DNA of 33,295 bases from Bacillota bacterium. Its GTDB lineage: Bacteria; Bacillota; Sulfobacillia; Sulfobacillales; Sulfobacillaceae. Under the pieces are notes generated by a model, which was given only the letters and a program-made list of their open reading frames with translations, made no database searches and was not told the origin of the DNA. The position numbers were made by a program, and so were the translations under genes. The stretch covers positions 1 to 33,295 of the forward strand of contig JAJZXC010000006.1 of NCBI GenBank assembly GCA_021846365.1, in the 5' to 3' direction. Every line of letters begins with the position of its first letter. The first letter of the stretch is position 1. Shown here in pieces: positions 10,719 to 19,735 of this stretch.

Positions 10719-11783
10719 TCAGCGGTAGATTCGGCGGATCTGGTTAAGCAGCGCCAGGCGTTCTTCGACTATGCGCATGGCAACCTCTAGCGTCGACGAG
10801 TCTTCCTCGTCGGCCGTCTTAAAGATCGCGGCCAGCGTATCGTAAATCGCCTCAATTTGATGATGGGCCCGGTCGATTCGATAGCCCTTCAATTCGTCGG
10901 CGACTTGAATCAGCCCGCCGGAATTGGCAATGAAGTCTGGGGCATAAAGGATCTTTCGTCGGCGCAAGGCACCCGCATACGAAGGATCGGCCAGTTGGTT
11001 ACTGGCCGAGCCGGCGATAATCGCACATCGCAATCGTGGCAACGTCTCCTGGTTGACGACGTTGCCCAGCGCGCACGGCGAAAGAATATCGCATTCCGCC
11101 TCTAAAATGGCCCAGGGGTCCATCGGCTCGACGTCCCACTCAGCCACGGCATTGCCCACCGCGTGCGGATTTACATCAGCCACCATCACCGACGCCCCCT
11201 CCGCCACGGCTTGCCGCACCACCCGCAGTCCAACTTTACCCAGACCCTGCACGGCGATGCGCCGCTCCCGCAGATCGGGGGAACCATAGCGGTGGGCCAG
11301 AGCAGCCCGCATCGCGGTGATCACGCCCAAAGCGGTCAAATCCCGGGCGTCGCCCGAGCCCCCGTACGCTTTCGGCAAACCCACCACGTATGGTGTCTCT
11401 TTCGACAGATAGACAAAATCCTCGGCGTTGGTACCCACGTCCTCGGTTAAGGTCACGCGACCGTTCAGCGTCTGCACAAACCTGCCTAGGGCTCTAAACA
11501 GCCCCTCCGTTTTTTGACTGGCAGGGTCGCCGATGATCACCGTTTTCCCGCCGCCGTAATCCAGTCCCGCCGCGGCCGCCTTATAGGTCATGCTTTCCGA
11601 CAACCTGAGCGCATCCTCGAGCGCCGCCTCATCGGTTTCGTACTGCCACATTCGACAACCCGCAATCGCGGGTCCCAAGGTCGTGTCGTGAATCGCTATG
11701 ATCGCCTTCAAGCCGGTGGCTTTATCGTAATTGAATATCACTTGCTCATGGCCACGCTTGGCCATCTCTCGAAAAATGTCCAT
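10719..11783 (-). CDS. Glu/Leu/Phe/Val dehydrogenase, leucine dehydrogenase type
   Basis: GPAIAGCRMWQYETDEAALEDALRLSESMTYKAAAAGLDYGGGKTVIIGDP; VQGLGKVGLRVVRQAVAEGASVMVADVN; CDILSPCALGNVVN. Confidence 0.93.
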   Translation of the reverse strand: MDIFREMAKRGHEQVIFNYDKATGLKAIIAIHDTTLGPAIAGCRMWQYETDEAALEDALRLSESMTYKAAAAGLDYGGGKTVIIGDPASQKTEGLFRALGRFVQTLNGRVTLTEDVGTNAEDFVYLSKETPYVVGLPKAYGGSGDARDLTALGVITAMRAALAHRYGSPDLRERRIAVQGLGKVGLRVVRQAVAEGASVMVADVNPHAVGNAVAEWDVEPMDPWAILEAECDILSPCALGNVVNQETLPRLRCAIIAGSASNQLADPSYAGALRRRKILYAPDFIANSGGLIQVADELKGYRIDRAHHQIEAIYDTLAAIFKTADEEDSSTLEVAMRIVEERLALLNQIRRIYR

Positions 11784-11912
11784 CCGCGGTCCCCTGTCAA
11801 GAGAGAACGCTTCACCACCTTTGGCTTTGACCTTTCAGCCGGGCACGCCCCACCAATGCCCTCGTGTGTCTCTCATTATAATCTACCCGTCCCGCTCCCC
11901 CAAGTTCGCGGT

Positions 11913-12743
11913 TCAGGGCAGAGCTGTAGAAATGGGACCGACCCCCGGCCACACCGCGCTCCCCGCACTTTGGTCGACCATCGCTTCGTCCTCGGTGGCC
12001 CACAATGGAGGCCGGACGCCCTTACCCGCGGGCCGCAGAATTACCACCGGGGTGCTCTGGCTACCTTGTCCCATCGGATTATCATCCATAAGGCGGCTCA
12101 CCTGACGGCGGTCGGTGCCCTCGCTCGCCGCCAACACTTCACTGCCCACATCGTTGACGTCGACCACCACCACCCTGACTCCTCGAAGCCTCCGGCCCAG
12201 CTGGTGCACCAACGCGCCGGCTTGAGCGGGGGCGAGAACAATATATCCGTCGTAGGGCGCAATCGTGGTCGGTCCCGGCCCGTCGATGGCGGCCACCCGG
12301 CGGCCAGCCACTCGATAGAAGTCTCCCGACCGCCCGCCGATTCGATCGACCGCGCCCACCGACGCCGCTAGCAGAATTCGCCACAGTCCAGCCTCGCGGA
12401 TGGCCATTTCCATCGTCTCGGCTCGGCCGAGCCCCAGACCAAAACCCAGTTGGCCAACCTGGTGTGCCAAAAACCGGGCCACCGGACGGGGATGAACCGA
12501 TCCCAGAGGGACAGCCCGCCCTTCACCGATGGCCACAATCTTTTCACTCAGCACCACAATATCGCCGGGATGCACTTTGCCTTGCAAGTATGGTATGAGC
12601 GACTCGCAGATCGTCTCATGGAGCGATATGGTGTGCGTTTTTACCACAAAACGGTGAAAACGCCGCCGACCCACCGTCCGAGCCGGCTTTTCGGTCCAGC
12701 TGCCGGTCGTGGGGACCGCCTGGGTGGTTTCCCGGTCGTCCAT
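11913..12743 (-). CDS. CofE-like (F420-0:gamma-glutamyl ligase family) protein of uncertain substrate
   Basis: VHPGDIVVLSEKIVAIGEGRAVPL...AIREAGLWRILLAASVGAVDRIGGRSGDFYRVAGRRVAAIDGPGP...YIVLAP; Shine-Dalgarno GGGGAGG before ATGGACGACC. Confidence 0.65.
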   Translation of the reverse strand: MDDRETTQAVPTTGSWTEKPARTVGRRRFHRFVVKTHTISLHETICESLIPYLQGKVHPGDIVVLSEKIVAIGEGRAVPLGSVHPRPVARFLAHQVGQLGFGLGLGRAETMEMAIREAGLWRILLAASVGAVDRIGGRSGDFYRVAGRRVAAIDGPGPTTIAPYDGYIVLAPAQAGALVHQLGRRLRGVRVVVVDVNDVGSEVLAASEGTDRRQVSRLMDDNPMGQGSQSTPVVILRPAGKGVRPPLWATEDEAMVDQSAGSAVWPGVGPISTALP

Positions 12744-12818
12744 CGCCTGCCCTCCCCTTCGCAAGATGCGTACGCTCTTACGGTATTCACAGGCGGTGGC
12801 AATGGTCCCCGATCCGAC

Positions 12819-13721
12819 CTACCCGCCGTAATCCTGCAACACCCGGTGGGCGGCCTGGCTAACCTCCAGCGCGTCTTCGTACTTCCGCTGCCACACGCTG
12901 CGCCCGAAAATAAGGCCACTCGCTCCCGCCTCCATGCATAGCCGGGCCTTGGCAATCGTGTTCTCGATGCTGCCGCGTTCGCCGCCGGCGAAAATCACCA
13001 GGGATTTGCCGGCTGAACCGATGACTTGCTCAAGCGCGCCCAACTCGGTCCAGGCGCGATGATAGCCGGCGGGAGCTTTTTCCAGTTGATCGGCATCCGT
13101 CTTCGGAATGTTGAGTTTAATTACGTCGGCCCCCAGCTCTTGAGCCGTGCGGGCCGCGTAATCCACCGCCCACAGGCTATCCTTACCGCCCTTGTTTTCG
13201 ACCCCGGATCCGCGGGGATAGGCCCAGACGATCACCGGCATGCCGTAGCGCTCGGCGTCCCGGCGCACCCCCGCAAACTGTCGGAAGTCCTCGTCCTGGC
13301 GCGCGGACCCCACGTACAAGGTATACCCCACAGCGTCTGCGCCGAGGCGCACGGCGTCCTCAACCGTTGCGTTCAACGGGGAAAACGGAGCGTCATCAGC
13401 GGGAATTTCCGTCTTTCCGTTTAATTTCACCACCAACGGCACCTGGTCGGCAAACTCCGGATAATACTTTTCGGCCAAGCCGATTTGCAGCGCTATCGCG
13501 GAATATCGGCCGTTAACCGCCACCCGAAATTGAAAAGCCGGATCGTGCGCCTCGACGGCGTCAAGAAAATCGCGGGGGCCATGCTCCAGCCCTTGGTCGA
13601 TAGGCAAAATCATCAACGTGCCGTTGGCCGGACCGCTATAATACAGCAATCGGCTCAGGCGGCGTTTTTTTCCTGCGCTCAGGTTCAGATCGGATAACTG
13701 GGGGCGCCTTGCGTTGCTCAT
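12819..13721 (-). CDS. fbaB: Class I fructose-bisphosphate aldolase (DhnA/FbaB type)
   Basis: MILPIDQGLEHGPRDFL...AYPRGSGVENKGGKDSLWAVDYAARTAQELGADVIKLNIP...IFAGGERGS...GLIFGRSVWQR. Confidence 0.92.
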   Translation of the reverse strand: MSNARRPQLSDLNLSAGKKRRLSRLLYYSGPANGTLMILPIDQGLEHGPRDFLDAVEAHDPAFQFRVAVNGRYSAIALQIGLAEKYYPEFADQVPLVVKLNGKTEIPADDAPFSPLNATVEDAVRLGADAVGYTLYVGSARQDEDFRQFAGVRRDAERYGMPVIVWAYPRGSGVENKGGKDSLWAVDYAARTAQELGADVIKLNIPKTDADQLEKAPAGYHRAWTELGALEQVIGSAGKSLVIFAGGERGSIENTIAKARLCMEAGASGLIFGRSVWQRKYEDALEVSQAAHRVLQDYGG

Positions 13722-14114
13722 GTGCTATCTCCCTCACAATGATGTTAGGTGTGCGATGGCGGTCGTCAGCCCTTTCGGCAACCGCCGCCGCGGACAAGTA
13801 CCGTCGTCCGGCCACAGGGAATCCTAACCAACCGTTCCTGAGCTAATGTTACCACGGTTCTCGCCGCGAGAAGGTTTCGACGCTAATCCCGACCGCCCTC
13901 GCCAAATCCAGAGATGCTCTTGACTGTGCCGCCAAAAGTCGCCTCTCGGCGGCTTGGTAACAAGCAAACTGACTGCGTCTGGCCAAAGGCCAAATCAGCC
14001 TGGCAACTCCCCAAGAGCCCCATATCAACTCTCGCCGGATTCCGGCGAGGGCACATTCGGCACCAGCTATGGCATCCAGCGCAACCGGGTCGTCAGCCGC
14101 CGGGTGCCACCAGA

Positions 14115-14549
14115 TTATGACGTAGGCGAGGCGGGATCCGAAGACTGCGGCAAGGGCCGCCGCCCGGTGTAACCTTCATCCAACCCGTGAAAAAAGGCAA
14201 TCTCACCTTCATCCATCTGCCAACAGAGATAGACGTCTTGTCCATCAACCTTGGCCGGGAAATCGACCAGCCCCATCTCCACATCGGTTACCCGGCACCC
14301 TACTTGGTTGATTTCGCCAAGCAGTTGGTTGGCCTCACCGACCACCTCGTCGAATTCTCTTTTCGCCAGTTGGTAGTCGGTCAACATGATTAGATTGCCG
14401 TCCTTGCGATAGCCGACCTCCCGAATGTCCCGCATTTCCTCATATCGCGTCCGGGCTTGGGTTTGCATGTCACGCAACTTTTCCAGCATGAGCCGAAGTT
14501 TCGGAACAAGCCGGTTGGCTTCTTCCACGGTGAACCATCGCGTGGCCAC
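14115..14549 (-). CDS. DUF2203 family protein
   Basis: WFTVEEANRLVPKLRLMLEKL...GCRVTDVEMGLVDFPAKVDGQDVYLCWQMDEGEIAFFHGLDEGYTGRRPL; GTG start with strong SD AAAGGAGGGGG. Confidence 0.87.
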   Translation of the reverse strand: MATRWFTVEEANRLVPKLRLMLEKLRDMQTQARTRYEEMRDIREVGYRKDGNLIMLTDYQLAKREFDEVVGEANQLLGEINQVGCRVTDVEMGLVDFPAKVDGQDVYLCWQMDEGEIAFFHGLDEGYTGRRPLPQSSDPASPTS

Positions 14550-14659
14550 TATCCCCCTCCTTTCGGCTGCCCCTTGGTCGCTAGGTGCTCCATTTTTATG
14601 TTGTCGGCGCTCGAAATGCTAGCGCTCCTTCTCCCGCGGGGAACTTGCCGCAAAAGGCT

Positions 14660-15487
14660 CTAACCGCCGCCGACAGTCCAGTGTCCAAGCAACAGCAACA
14701 CCGCCCCCGTGCTCATCAGCCATGACGCCATTATTTTACGCCAGCCCGGCGCCTCCAGCAACCAGAAACTCCCTAGCAGGGTCGCGATCAGGGCGGCTAC
14801 GCTGCCCAGGCTTTCGATAACCCACAACGGCAGATGAGGCATGAGTAGAATCAGACTCAAATAGGCGGCGGCATTGGTCAAGGCGGCCGATAACGCCCAC
14901 TGCGGGCGCCGTTGCAACAACCGCATGACCCCACGCCCCTGCCCCAGCGCCAGCGTCAGCCCGGCAATCCACACCGTCACCCAGCCGTACAAATTGGCCG
15001 CATACATCAACGCAGACTGCGGAGGGTGGCCGGAGTCGAGGACCCTGGCCACCACTACCAAGACGTCGGCGCCAATCATCAGCCAGATGGGAGCGACCTC
15101 GGTTTTGGTTCCGGTCGTCAGCATTCCGGTCCCGATTCCCATTACAGCCAGTCCCAACCACGCCATCCAACCGTAATCGGGGGCGATCACAAACAAAAAG
15201 AGGACGCTGAGATTGCTCCAGGGACTGACCGTGCTGACCGCGCCAGCACTCAAAGCCGCGGTATAAAGGGCAAACGCCCCGGCATAGACGATGGAGGGCA
15301 AGAGCGCCCTCAGAGTCAGCCCAGCCTGATCGCTGGCGCAGGCGAGCGCCCATAGCAAGACCGCCGCCCCGCCGAAGGCGACCGTTGTCGTAACCAGTCC
15401 GGACTCGTCTTCACCCAAAAAGTGCAGGAAAATGCGCTCACCGCTCAGGGCCACCACACGTACCAGCACGATGATCAGCACGTCCAT
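14660..15487 (-). CDS. EamA/DMT-type membrane permease
   Basis: About ten hydrophobic segments, EamA-like repeats; SD GGGGAGG before ATG. Confidence 0.7.
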   Translation of the reverse strand: MDVLIIVLVRVVALSGERIFLHFLGEDESGLVTTTVAFGGAAVLLWALACASDQAGLTLRALLPSIVYAGAFALYTAALSAGAVSTVSPWSNLSVLFLFVIAPDYGWMAWLGLAVMGIGTGMLTTGTKTEVAPIWLMIGADVLVVVARVLDSGHPPQSALMYAANLYGWVTVWIAGLTLALGQGRGVMRLLQRRPQWALSAALTNAAAYLSLILLMPHLPLWVIESLGSVAALIATLLGSFWLLEAPGWRKIMASWLMSTGAVLLLLGHWTVGGG

Positions 15488-15571
15488 GGTTTCGCCTCCC
15501 CCGACCAGCGAGTCGATGGAGGATTCTATGCGCGTCCTGACCCGTCATGCCATGCCCCGAACGGCCCCTGA

Positions 15572-16408
15572 CTAAGACAGGGATGAGCGCTGCACAATGC
15601 GGGGACTTGGCCGATAGCGGTCGTTGCCCAAGTCTCGGCGCTCGATTCCTTGGGGCGTAACCACCTCCAACCAGGTGTGGACAAGCACCCCCTCCTGCCC
15701 TGGGGTCAATACCTTTTCCTCGCCCGACTTAAGGTTCGGATTAACCTGGATCAGGGTGCGGAATGGGTAGCGTTCCAAAATTCGGTGATGCACGGTGATG
15801 CTGGGGCCGGGGCTTGCTCCCCAAATCGATATCGTGAAGAGTCGCTGGTCGGCCTGGGCAGTTATCATAATCGGCGTGGTTCGGGTGTTTTGAAATTGGA
15901 AATTCAGATAGTCTCCCGCCACCGTGGCATCTTCGCCGGGCGGCAAATAGGGAACCGTCAAGCCATGCTGATGCCGTTCGATCACCTTGAGTCCAGTGCG
16001 CAAAATAGCCGCGTATAGTGTCGAGGCCCCTTGGCACACACCGCCGCCCACCGAGGGCACGATCCGGTCGCCGACAAATCCCCGCCCCCACCCGTAACCG
16101 TTTTCCTGGGTATATGGTCCGACCACCCGGTAATAGTTGAACACTCGTCCGGGGAGTACCTCTACCCCGTTCAATCGCTTGGCTACCAACTCGATGTTAA
16201 GGACCTGGCTCGCGCTGGCGTGCCAATAATTGGTGGTCTTGGTACCAAGCTCAAACCGCAGTTGCTGCGGAGATTTGGGTTCAGCCGGTCCGGCGGCCAA
16301 CCAAGGCGCCGCCATCGATGTCGGGCGCGGCCTTCCGCTCAAGACCGCTGGTGGCGCGGTGTTGGGCAGGAGAGCCAGCCACAGGGTCAACAGCCACATC
16401 TTTGCCAA
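15572..16408 (-). CDS. VanW-family protein, probably secreted
   Basis: Signal-like N-terminus; NIELVAKRLNGVEVLPGRVFNYYRVVGPYTQENGYGWGRGFVGDRIVPSVGGGVCQGASTLYAAILRTGLKVIERHQHG; TTG start preceded by AAGGAGG. Confidence 0.88.
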   Translation of the reverse strand: MAKMWLLTLWLALLPNTAPPAVLSGRPRPTSMAAPWLAAGPAEPKSPQQLRFELGTKTTNYWHASASQVLNIELVAKRLNGVEVLPGRVFNYYRVVGPYTQENGYGWGRGFVGDRIVPSVGGGVCQGASTLYAAILRTGLKVIERHQHGLTVPYLPPGEDATVAGDYLNFQFQNTRTTPIMITAQADQRLFTISIWGASPGPSITVHHRILERYPFRTLIQVNPNLKSGEEKVLTPGQEGVLVHTWLEVVTPQGIERRDLGNDRYRPSPRIVQRSSLS

Positions 16409-16420
16409 AGGTGTTCCTCC

Positions 16421-16453
16421 TTACTTCTTACTTCTTACTTCTTACTTCTTACT
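16421..16453. repeat. 4.7-copy tandem 7-mer repeat (TTACTTC)n
   Basis: ttacttc x4 + ttact read directly; spans the stop of the glycosyltransferase to next to the SD of the VanW gene. Confidence 0.97.
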
Positions 16454-17899
16454 CCCGGCTCCCCGGCTCACTCGAGCGCTTATGGATGATCGCCAGTCCA
16501 GGGGCCATGCCAGGGAAGCCAACAGCGTCATCCAAATCCACGCCACCTGGACTATTTCACGATTGGTCATCGTCAGCGGAACCGCCCACGCCCAACCGCG
16601 CGCGAGTTCGCACCAGGCAAGCCAAAGCACCATGCGGCGGGCCCTATGGCCTGGACTGATGAGATAAAAAGGCAGCGCCCAAATCAGATACCAGTATTGG
16701 AACCAGGAGAGCCCGATCAGCGCCAAGGCCAGGAACGTATCCCCCAGCCAGCGAGGATCTGCCGTGCGCAGCCACATTCTGGCACGATGCCAACCGATAG
16801 CCAAAAACCCGAGCGTGCCCAGGTCGACCGACCAGCTGCGGTTTTCGGCCCGACGGTGTATCCAAAAATGGCTGAATACGCCCTGGATCACGAAATCCAG
16901 CGAACGCAGGAAGAGACCCTGATTGGCCAGCGGCACGGCCAGAACTTCGGCCCCGCGCCAAAACGGAGCATACGCCGCCGCCAACACCAGGATCCCCACG
17001 CCCAGGGTGGTGGCGGCCGCCTCCGTCCGCAGGGCCATGATGAGAATGGGCAACAAGACCAGGGGGACAAACTTGATGCCCACCGCCAACGACCAAGCCA
17101 TCCCGAACCGGGCGTAGCGCTTGCGCAAATATTGGTCGTAGCCCACCACCATCAGCGCCACCATCCAGGCGTCGTTCTGCCCGTTGGCAAGCAATTCAAT
17201 GCCCACCAAAGGATGGCAGCCAAAACTGATGGCGGCCGCCCGACCCCATCTCCGGGCCAAGAATCGGGCCGTTACCGCCACCGCCAACAGGTTCGCGGCC
17301 TTCATCACCAAAAACTGCGGCCAGAAGGGCGGGGCGATTGTACCCACCAGCGCCATCCACCAAAACCAGCAGGGACCATAGGGATTCGGTTGGTGAACCC
17401 AACCCGCTTGACGCAGCCACGGATCGTGCCGCCAGCCGGGTACGCGGTCGATCGGGGTCAACATGGGATTGAGCTGGTAGTGGTCGACCAGGCGGGCCTC
17501 GGCCATAAAGCTGAGCATGTCATGGGACAACAACGGCAACGAGACGACGGCCAAACCGGCGTAGAGCCCGTAAAAAGCCAAACGCTGATGGGGGCTGAGG
17601 CGGGGAAGCGCTCGTGGCAAGCCCGGATAGGCGGTCGCGATGGGAATCAGGCCCGCCACAAACCAGGCCAATTTTGCATGCGGGCCACCCCCATCGGCCG
17701 ACCCGGAGGCCAAGATGGCCTCTACGGGATGGATGCCGTTAAGGAGGGCCCAGCCGGTGGGAAGGACCCAAAACGTCCATCCGGCCAGAAACCCCACCGG
17801 TGCCAGCCAGTCGCCCACGGTCGCTTGCGATTGGGTTTGTGCTCCCTTGGGCACGATGGTCACCTCACCCCTAGGGTGATCCAGGCCGGGAGTCCTCAT
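16442..17899 (-). CDS. Polytopic membrane glycosyltransferase (GT-C, GT87/mannosyltransferase-like)
   Basis: Many hydrophobic helices, LSHDMLSFMAEARLVDHYQLNPMLTPID...NPYGPCWFWWMALVG...LLANGQNDAWMVALMVVGYDQYLRKRY; stop inside the 7-mer repeat. Confidence 0.72.
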   Translation of the reverse strand: MRTPGLDHPRGEVTIVPKGAQTQSQATVGDWLAPVGFLAGWTFWVLPTGWALLNGIHPVEAILASGSADGGGPHAKLAWFVAGLIPIATAYPGLPRALPRLSPHQRLAFYGLYAGLAVVSLPLLSHDMLSFMAEARLVDHYQLNPMLTPIDRVPGWRHDPWLRQAGWVHQPNPYGPCWFWWMALVGTIAPPFWPQFLVMKAANLLAVAVTARFLARRWGRAAAISFGCHPLVGIELLANGQNDAWMVALMVVGYDQYLRKRYARFGMAWSLAVGIKFVPLVLLPILIMALRTEAAATTLGVGILVLAAAYAPFWRGAEVLAVPLANQGLFLRSLDFVIQGVFSHFWIHRRAENRSWSVDLGTLGFLAIGWHRARMWLRTADPRWLGDTFLALALIGLSWFQYWYLIWALPFYLISPGHRARRMVLWLAWCELARGWAWAVPLTMTNREIVQVAWIWMTLLASLAWPLDWRSSISARVSRGAGSKK

Positions 17900-18386
17900 G
17901 CGTCACCGCTAGACGTGGGCGGATAGCTCGTGTTCTAAGCTCAGGTGAGGGCCGAGCCCACGAATGCCCTCAATTCTACCGTCGATGGAGCCGATGGAGC
18001 GATTTTTCTTGCCCGAACTCGGTTCGATCCTGTAGATTAATGTCGTATGCATCGTTACCGAGGTCACCGACGGTCTGGGCGGCTTGGCGCAAGGCGATCG
18101 CCGAAGGCGCTCAGCCAGGCCAAGAACCGCCCTGGTCGCGCTCGGGCGCAAAAGAAACCAATTTGCAATAGTGCCCAGGCGCCTTGCCCTCAACGCCCCC
18201 GGGTCCACGGCTCAGTCGCGTCCGTAGACCCAAGTCCAAGCCTAGGCTTGGCTGGAGGGAGCAAGGTGCCAGGAGCACCCGCGGTTTCCCGCCGGCAAGT
18301 TGGAGGCAAAGCTTTCGCCGGCAATGACCGGTCCGCATGCCCACCCAGCGGACTACCGCGGAAGCAGGATCAGAAACGAGGAACTT

Positions 18387-19550
18387 ATGGTACGGATTGG
18401 ACTCCTGGGCTACGGCACCGTAGGGCAGGCATTTGCGGCCCTGGTAGCGAATCAGACACGTATTCCGGCGGAAATTGTGGTGGCCTTGGTGCGCAACCCA
18501 GACCGGCGCCGTGACGGCCCCCCGCTCACCCTCACCCAAGATCCTTCCCAAGTGGTGGACCGGCCCGACGTCGATCTGGTGGTGGACGTGATGGGCGGCA
18601 AGGAGCCCGCCCTGCCGTTGATGGTTCGGGCACTCAGCCACCGCAAGCCGGTAATTTCGGCCAACAAGGAGGTCATGGCCGAGCACGGATCGGAATTGGC
18701 CGAGTTGGCGCGGCGCTATGACGTCACTCTCGCCTACGAAGCAGCGGTCGGGGGTGGGATTCCGCTCTTGGAACCCCTGCTTACCCATTTCGCGGCCGCG
18801 CCGGTGACTGAAGTGGTCGGCATCCTTAACGGCACCACCAACTATATCCTGTCCCGGATGGAGTCCGGCGAAACGGTAAGTCGGGCCCTGTCTCACGCAC
18901 AGGCGTTAGGTTATGCCGAGTCGGATCCCGCGGCCGATTTGGACGGCACGGACGTCTTGCGCAAGTTAAGTTTGGTCATCGGGGCGCTGTTTGCTCCGGT
19001 CAAGAATTTAGACCAGATTCCCCGCTTGGGCCTGGACGACTATTTGCCGATGGTGATTCGCCGCGTGCGGGCGTGGGGATACCGCATCAAATTGCTGGCC
19101 CGGGCGACCCGGGATGGAGGGGCCCAAGTCTGGCCGACACTGGTTCCCGAAGGTCATCGTTTGGCGGCAATAAACGGGGTGCACAACGTGGTCGGAGTAG
19201 AGGTTTTCGGGCAATGGTTCTGGATGGAGGGGGCCGGAGCCGGTGGCCAGGCGACGGCCTTAAGTCTGTTGGCCGACCTCTACCGGGGTTACCGGTTCGG
19301 ATTTCGGGCCGGGCGGCTAGATTGGCCGACACCCCTTGAGACCCGCCCGCTGATCACTCCCTGGCTCGCCTTCGGCATCGATCCCGACCGTCCGCCGAGC
19401 CGATTTCACGGTCTTCCGGGAAGCATTGTCGAATCGGACTACATCGTCACCCCGCCTGCTGACCAACCGCAAATAGCTCGCTGGTTGTCCGACAACCCAG
19501 GCCTTATCGCCTATCCCCTGTTCAACGACAATCAGCAGGGTGGGCCTTAG
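18387..19550 (+). CDS. hom: Homoserine dehydrogenase
   Basis: MVRIGLLGYGTVGQAF...VDVMGGKEPALPLMVRALSHRKPVISANKEVMAEHG...YEAAVGGGIPLLEPLL...GILNGTTNYILSRM...GYAESDPAADLDGTDVLRKLSLV. Confidence 0.96.
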   Translation: MVRIGLLGYGTVGQAFAALVANQTRIPAEIVVALVRNPDRRRDGPPLTLTQDPSQVVDRPDVDLVVDVMGGKEPALPLMVRALSHRKPVISANKEVMAEHGSELAELARRYDVTLAYEAAVGGGIPLLEPLLTHFAAAPVTEVVGILNGTTNYILSRMESGETVSRALSHAQALGYAESDPAADLDGTDVLRKLSLVIGALFAPVKNLDQIPRLGLDDYLPMVIRRVRAWGYRIKLLARATRDGGAQVWPTLVPEGHRLAAINGVHNVVGVEVFGQWFWMEGAGAGGQATALSLLADLYRGYRFGFRAGRLDWPTPLETRPLITPWLAFGIDPDRPPSRFHGLPGSIVESDYIVTPPADQPQIARWLSDNPGLIAYPLFNDNQQGGP

Positions 19551-19558
19551 GCCCACCC
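19538..19558. terminator. Candidate bidirectional terminator hairpin shared by hom and the SASP gene
   Basis: Perfect GGGTGGGCC-TTA-GGCCCACCC; hom stop TAG at 19548-19550 spans loop and stem; U-tract weak on both strands. Confidence 0.45.
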
Positions 19559-19567
19559 GAGGGGTTG

Positions 19568-19735
19568 CTACTGTTTCAGTTGCTCCTCAGCCATTCGGAT
19601 CGCTTCTCGAACCAGGTTGCCGCACTCACGGGCAGGAACACCGCCCCACCCCTGTCGACGGACAATTTCCGAAACCCCCAACCGCTCGCCAAGCTTCCGC
19701 TTCATGGCGTCTGACATCAACTTGGCCAGTGCCAT
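19568..19735 (-). CDS. Small acid-soluble spore protein, alpha/beta type, SspF-like (55 aa; not in the supplied ORF track)
   Basis: Manual translation: MALAKLMSDAMKRKLGERLGVSEIVRRQGWGGVPARECGNLVREAIRMAEEQLKQ*; matches the SspF pattern (...LGFYDTV..GWG.I.A.DAGN.V..AI..AEQQ). Confidence 0.85.
   Translation of the reverse strand: MALAKLMSDAMKRKLGERLGVSEIVRRQGWGGVPARECGNLVREAIRMAEEQLKQ

Noticed and set aside
14031-14049. CTCGCCGG-ATT-CCGGCGAG hairpin as terminator of the DUF2203 gene
   Set aside because: Perfect stem, but no U-tract on either strand and located ~65 bp past the stop; insufficient to call.
16421-16453. CRISPR-like short repeats
   Set aside because: Units are 7 bp, contiguous, without spacers; a simple tandem repeat.
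16646-17926. 426-aa plus-strand ORF
   Set aside because: Fully antisense to the membrane glycosyltransferase; low-complexity Arg/Gln/Pro/His composition typical of a shadow frame in GC-rich DNA.
18010-18040. GGTTCGATCC, a tRNA T-loop-like string
   Set aside because: Flanking bases do not form a T-stem and no acceptor/anticodon arms are visible.
18350-18380. T-box antiterminator (TACCGCGG)
   Set aside because: Core AGGGTGGNACCGCG is not matched and no specifier loop could be identified by eye; kept only as a low-confidence leader observation.
18047-18514. 155-aa plus-strand ORF upstream of hom
   Set aside because: Overlaps the hom start in another frame and has shadow-frame composition; treated as leader DNA.
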